This document shows positions 62,447 through 64,000 of a stretch of DNA of 64,000 bases, piece by piece. The stretch spans positions 4,003,001 through 4,067,000 of the forward strand of contig NZ_CP139421.1 in the NCBI RefSeq assembly GCF_034119865.1. The letters run 5' to 3'. The notes beneath the pieces were generated by a model. That model did no database searches. It was not told the DNA's origin and saw only the letters and a list, made by a program, of their open reading frames with translations. Each line of letters opens with the position of its first letter. Positions within the stretch are counted from its first letter, which is position 1. Source of the DNA: Algoriphagus sp. NG3 (lineage in GTDB: Bacteria > Bacteroidota > Bacteroidia > Cytophagales > Cyclobacteriaceae). The position numbers and the translations under genes are program-made.

Positions 62447-62692
62447 ATGAATCCTACTTTTTTCGTCTATGCCCTTAAAAGCATCAATCGTAATTACATC
62501 TATGTAGGCCTTACTGACAATCCTGAAAGAAGGTTAGAACAACATAATAAAGGCCTCAATAAAACAATAAAACCTTACGCTCCTTTTTCCAGAATCTATC
62601 TAGAAGAAGTTGGAACGAGAGAAAAGGCCAGAATCCGTGAAAAATATCTTAAAAGTGGGGCTGGAAAAGAATTCCTTCGATCATTGATTTAG
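62447..62692 (+). CDS. GIY-YIG endonuclease-domain protein
   Basis: 81 aa from the ATG at 62447. It is a stand-alone GIY-YIG nuclease domain of the YhbQ/UPF0213 size: FVYALKSINRNYIYVGLT (the GIY-YIG strands, here VYA and YVG), NPERRLEQHNKG (catalytic Arg) and EKARIREKYLKSGAGKEFL (metal-binding Glu). Such small proteins are frequent in Bacteroidota, often beside tRNA or rRNA genes; their role is unknown. It lies 66 nt after the intact tRNA-Leu, and another tRNA-Leu remnant follows it. Confidence 0.9.
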   Translation: MNPTFFVYALKSINRNYIYVGLTDNPERRLEQHNKGLNKTIKPYAPFSRIYLEEVGTREKARIREKYLKSGAGKEFLRSLI

Positions 62693-62744
62693 ATATCCTT
62701 TCTAATTATATAAAATTAAGCACTAAAATGATGCAATGGACAAA

Positions 62745-62889
62745 CCTACCTCTCGGTAGACAGACCTAATTTATAGGCAAGCGCGTTGGTCTCAAACACC
62801 AATGCCGCAAGGCGTGCCGGCCTGCGTGCCGTAGGCATGTTCGACAGGGATAGCTCCGCCCCTACCTCCGGTAGGCAGGTCTGGGTACA
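62745..62889 (+). pseudogene. Decayed tRNA-Leu with several palindromic inserts
   Basis: From 62782 to 62820 it is identical over 39 nt to the intact tRNA (62322-62360: D-arm end, anticodon arm, variable arm and first T-stem strand). The T loop TTCGAC (62840-62845) and the acceptor TCTGGGTA (62880-62887) also survive. Inserts: CCTACC...GGTAG (62745-62760), CCTAATTTATAGGCAAG (62765-62781) in the D arm, CCTGCGTGCCGTAGGCATG (62821-62839) in the T stem and CCTACCTCCGGTAGGCAGG (62861-62879) before the acceptor strand. The 5' acceptor half is lost, so the RNA cannot fold as a tRNA. Confidence 0.85.
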
Positions 62890-62890
62890 C

Positions 62891-62917
62891 AAAAGCTCGC
62901 TGAAAGGCGGGCTTTTT
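62891..62917 (+). terminator. Terminator after the decayed tRNA-Leu copy
   Basis: GCTCGC (62895-62900) pairs with GCGGGC (62907-62912), with one wobble, flanked by A- and T-runs. It has the same position and design as the terminator of the intact tRNA, so the duplication included the terminator. Confidence 0.7.
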
Positions 62918-63091
62918 CTTTTTCATTTATTTCCGCTTTGTTTTCATCAGCTTTTTAATAACACTAAGCATTGAATCAGATTTCCTTAAGACGTATCGAA
63001 ACCCAAAAACCATGTAATCTTAGACCTAAGAAATCTACAGATAATGGCCATCTTAGATCCAAGACAAGTAAGATAACAAATCAGTCTATCT

Positions 63092-63556
63092 TTATTCTTC
63101 GGGATTATACCATTCACTCTTCAAGCATGGACAATACTCTCCCAACTCACAGCCATCAGGATTCCCGGTACAAAAGTCAAAGCAATAAAAGCCATGTTTA
63201 AAAATCATCACTGGACGCACTAAAATATCCATAAGCAGATCATATCTCCTTTGTTGAGGCAGATCGTCTGGAAATGCCACCTCCAGGTTCCAGGATTTCA
63301 TCATAGCTATAAAAGCCGTTGTCAATTGAGCCAATTGGCTATCAGAAAGCTTTTCTTTGGGAGGAAAGCTTTCTAGCTTAAGCCCACAATAACTTGAAAA
63401 TCCCATCATTCCCTCTTGGCTAACAAATTTTTCAGATTCTTCGAGTTCTTCCTCCAATTGCTCTTCTTCAGTTTTCTTCTTTGATTCTTGAAAATAGTCA
63501 GATGGCCGATGACCTTCCGCTATATCCTCTAAAAGGTGGTTGACATAAGCTTGCAT
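63092..63556 (-). CDS. Hypothetical protein with a C-terminal cysteine cluster
   Basis: 154 aa from the ATG at 63556 (a TTG three codons upstream is possible). No signal peptide or membrane segment. Residues 25-50 are very rich in Glu/Lys and likely helical. The C-terminus has five closely spaced cysteines (CFDFC, GCELGEYCPC), suggesting a metal or cluster site. I do not recognise a family. The clean start, good length and protein-like composition make it a credible gene. Confidence 0.65.
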   Translation of the reverse strand: MQAYVNHLLEDIAEGHRPSDYFQESKKKTEEEQLEEELEESEKFVSQEGMMGFSSYCGLKLESFPPKEKLSDSQLAQLTTAFIAMMKSWNLEVAFPDDLPQQRRYDLLMDILVRPVMIFKHGFYCFDFCTGNPDGCELGEYCPCLKSEWYNPEE

Positions 63557-63727
63557 ATAATTCAAAATTAGTCCTCACTCTAGTTGACTATCGTCCGTAA
63601 ACGAGCATTTTTGTTCGAAAACCCACTTCAATTAAAGAAAAATATTTGTTTATCAACCTTTTCGCCATTCTTTTTCTGGCACGATAACAGTAATTACATT
63701 GGCACTTTCAACCAATCTCCAAAGAAA

Positions 63728-64000
63728 ATGTGGAAAAATTACTTACGCATAGCTTATCGGAATCTCCTCAAGCATAAAATTTTTAGCGTGATCAACCTGC
63801 TTGGCCTTGCAATAGGAATGACGGCCTGCCTTGCCATCCTACAGTACGTGAGGTTTGAACTGAGCTACGACCGCTTTCACGAAAAGTCAGAAAGGATCTT
63901 TCGTGTCCAACATGACCGGTATATCGATGGGGAACTCCAATACCAAAAAGCCCAGGCATTTATACCCACAGGTGAAGCAATGATGAATGAATATGCTGAG
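63728..64000 (+). CDS. FtsX/MacB-type ABC transporter permease, N-terminal part
   Basis: Cut off by the right edge; 91 codons are visible, starting at the ATG at 63728. MWKNYLRIAYRNLLKHKIFS and INLLGLAIGMTACLAIL (first membrane helix) followed by FELSYDRFHEKSERIFRV are the standard N-terminus of the MacB-PCD/FtsX-like permeases that are very numerous in Cytophagales. These export peptides, lipoproteins or drugs with an ATPase subunit; the partner is not in the window. Confidence 0.9.
   Translation, partial: MWKNYLRIAYRNLLKHKIFSVINLLGLAIGMTACLAILQYVRFELSYDRFHEKSERIFRVQHDRYIDGELQYQKAQAFIPTGEAMMNEYAE

Noticed and set aside
62257..62478. Frame with MAELVDALVSNTNAARRAGS on the plus strand
   Set aside because: This is the translation of the tRNA-Leu gene, a common false protein; no coding signal outside the tRNA.
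62786..62974. Frame over the decayed tRNA-Leu copy
   Set aside because: It is made of tRNA and palindromic insert sequence and has no start signal or homology.
62971..63201. 76-codon plus-strand frame
   Set aside because: Overlaps the 3' end of the better-supported minus-strand hypothetical gene and has a Ser/Lys/Thr-rich, non-protein-like composition.

Overview
This window looks like a chromosomal segment of a Bacteroidota bacterium of the order Cytophagales, most like Cyclobacteriaceae/Algoriphagus. The grounds are promoters of the Bacteroidota type (TTTG, about 20 nt, TAnnTTTG), weak Shine-Dalgarno sequences, families typical of the phylum (LptD-like OstA protein, DUF7935-like protein, short RecQ, ComEC without a visible C-terminal nuclease domain) and a riboswitch-led thiSC-thiDEGHF operon. 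Moderate GC and mostly housekeeping genes indicate core chromosome. There is no rRNA, no prophage and no CRISPR array.

Layout. 0-3.4 kb: end of an RluA-type pseudouridine synthase, then the ribosomal run rplM-rpsI-rpsB-tsf. 3.6-9.5 kb: secreted M1 peptidase, thiL, methylmalonyl-CoA epimerase, an A-type Fe-S carrier, gcvT and a ComB-like phosphatase. 9.5-11.4 kb: a cytoplasmic alpha-amylase gene bracketed by two copies of a MITE-like repeat. 11.4-19.2 kb: accessory stretch with a MazG-like protein, a VanZ-RDD membrane fusion, an M81 lipoprotein, an orphan HigA-type regulator, VapBC, a beta-helix protein and a REP-associated tyrosine transposase (RAYT) surrounded by REP hairpins. 19.2-32.1 kb: ModF-like ABC ATPase, dtd, small redox and membrane proteins, ChaN-like/folB/DivIVA/WD40 genes, a phosphopantetheinyl transferase and an acyl-CoA carboxylase beta subunit. 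32.3-39.2 kb: TPP riboswitch and thiamine operon. 39.3-44.2 kb: cell-wall amidase, LptD-like protein and arginine deiminase-like enzyme. 45.4-48.8 kb: response regulator, heme oxygenase and bacteriophytochrome kinase, a compact red/far-red light-sensing operon. 49.2-61 kb: mostly minus-strand housekeeping genes (pgk, Sua5, TPR lipoprotein, thioesterase, Nudix, recQ, enoyl-CoA hydratase, comEC, OmpA/porin-like barrel, GNAT, phoH). 61-64 kb: SAM hydrolase, a tRNA-Leu locus containing one intact gene and two decayed copies with small palindromic inserts around a GIY-YIG nuclease gene, a hypothetical protein, and the start of an FtsX/MacB-type permease.

How the genes work together. Thiamine diphosphate synthesis is nearly complete here: HMP-P (ThiC, ThiD), thiazole (ThiS, ThiF, ThiG, ThiH, probably a TenI-like tautomerase), coupling (ThiE) and final phosphorylation (ThiL, 27 kb away), with TPP feedback through the riboswitch. 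Heme oxygenase supplies biliverdin to the phytochrome, whose kinase probably phosphorylates the upstream receiver protein. Methylmalonyl-CoA epimerase and the biotin-dependent carboxylase beta subunit fit propionyl-CoA or branched-chain acyl-CoA metabolism.

Most unusual parts: the tRNA-Leu locus invaded by palindromic units with a GIY-YIG gene between the copies; a three-copy MITE-like family, two copies of which flank the amylase gene; the RAYT/REP cluster; an IscA paralogue that has lost its C-terminal cysteine pair; and a tandem ABC ATPase with one degenerate ATP site. I found no convincing new multi-gene defence or biosynthetic system.
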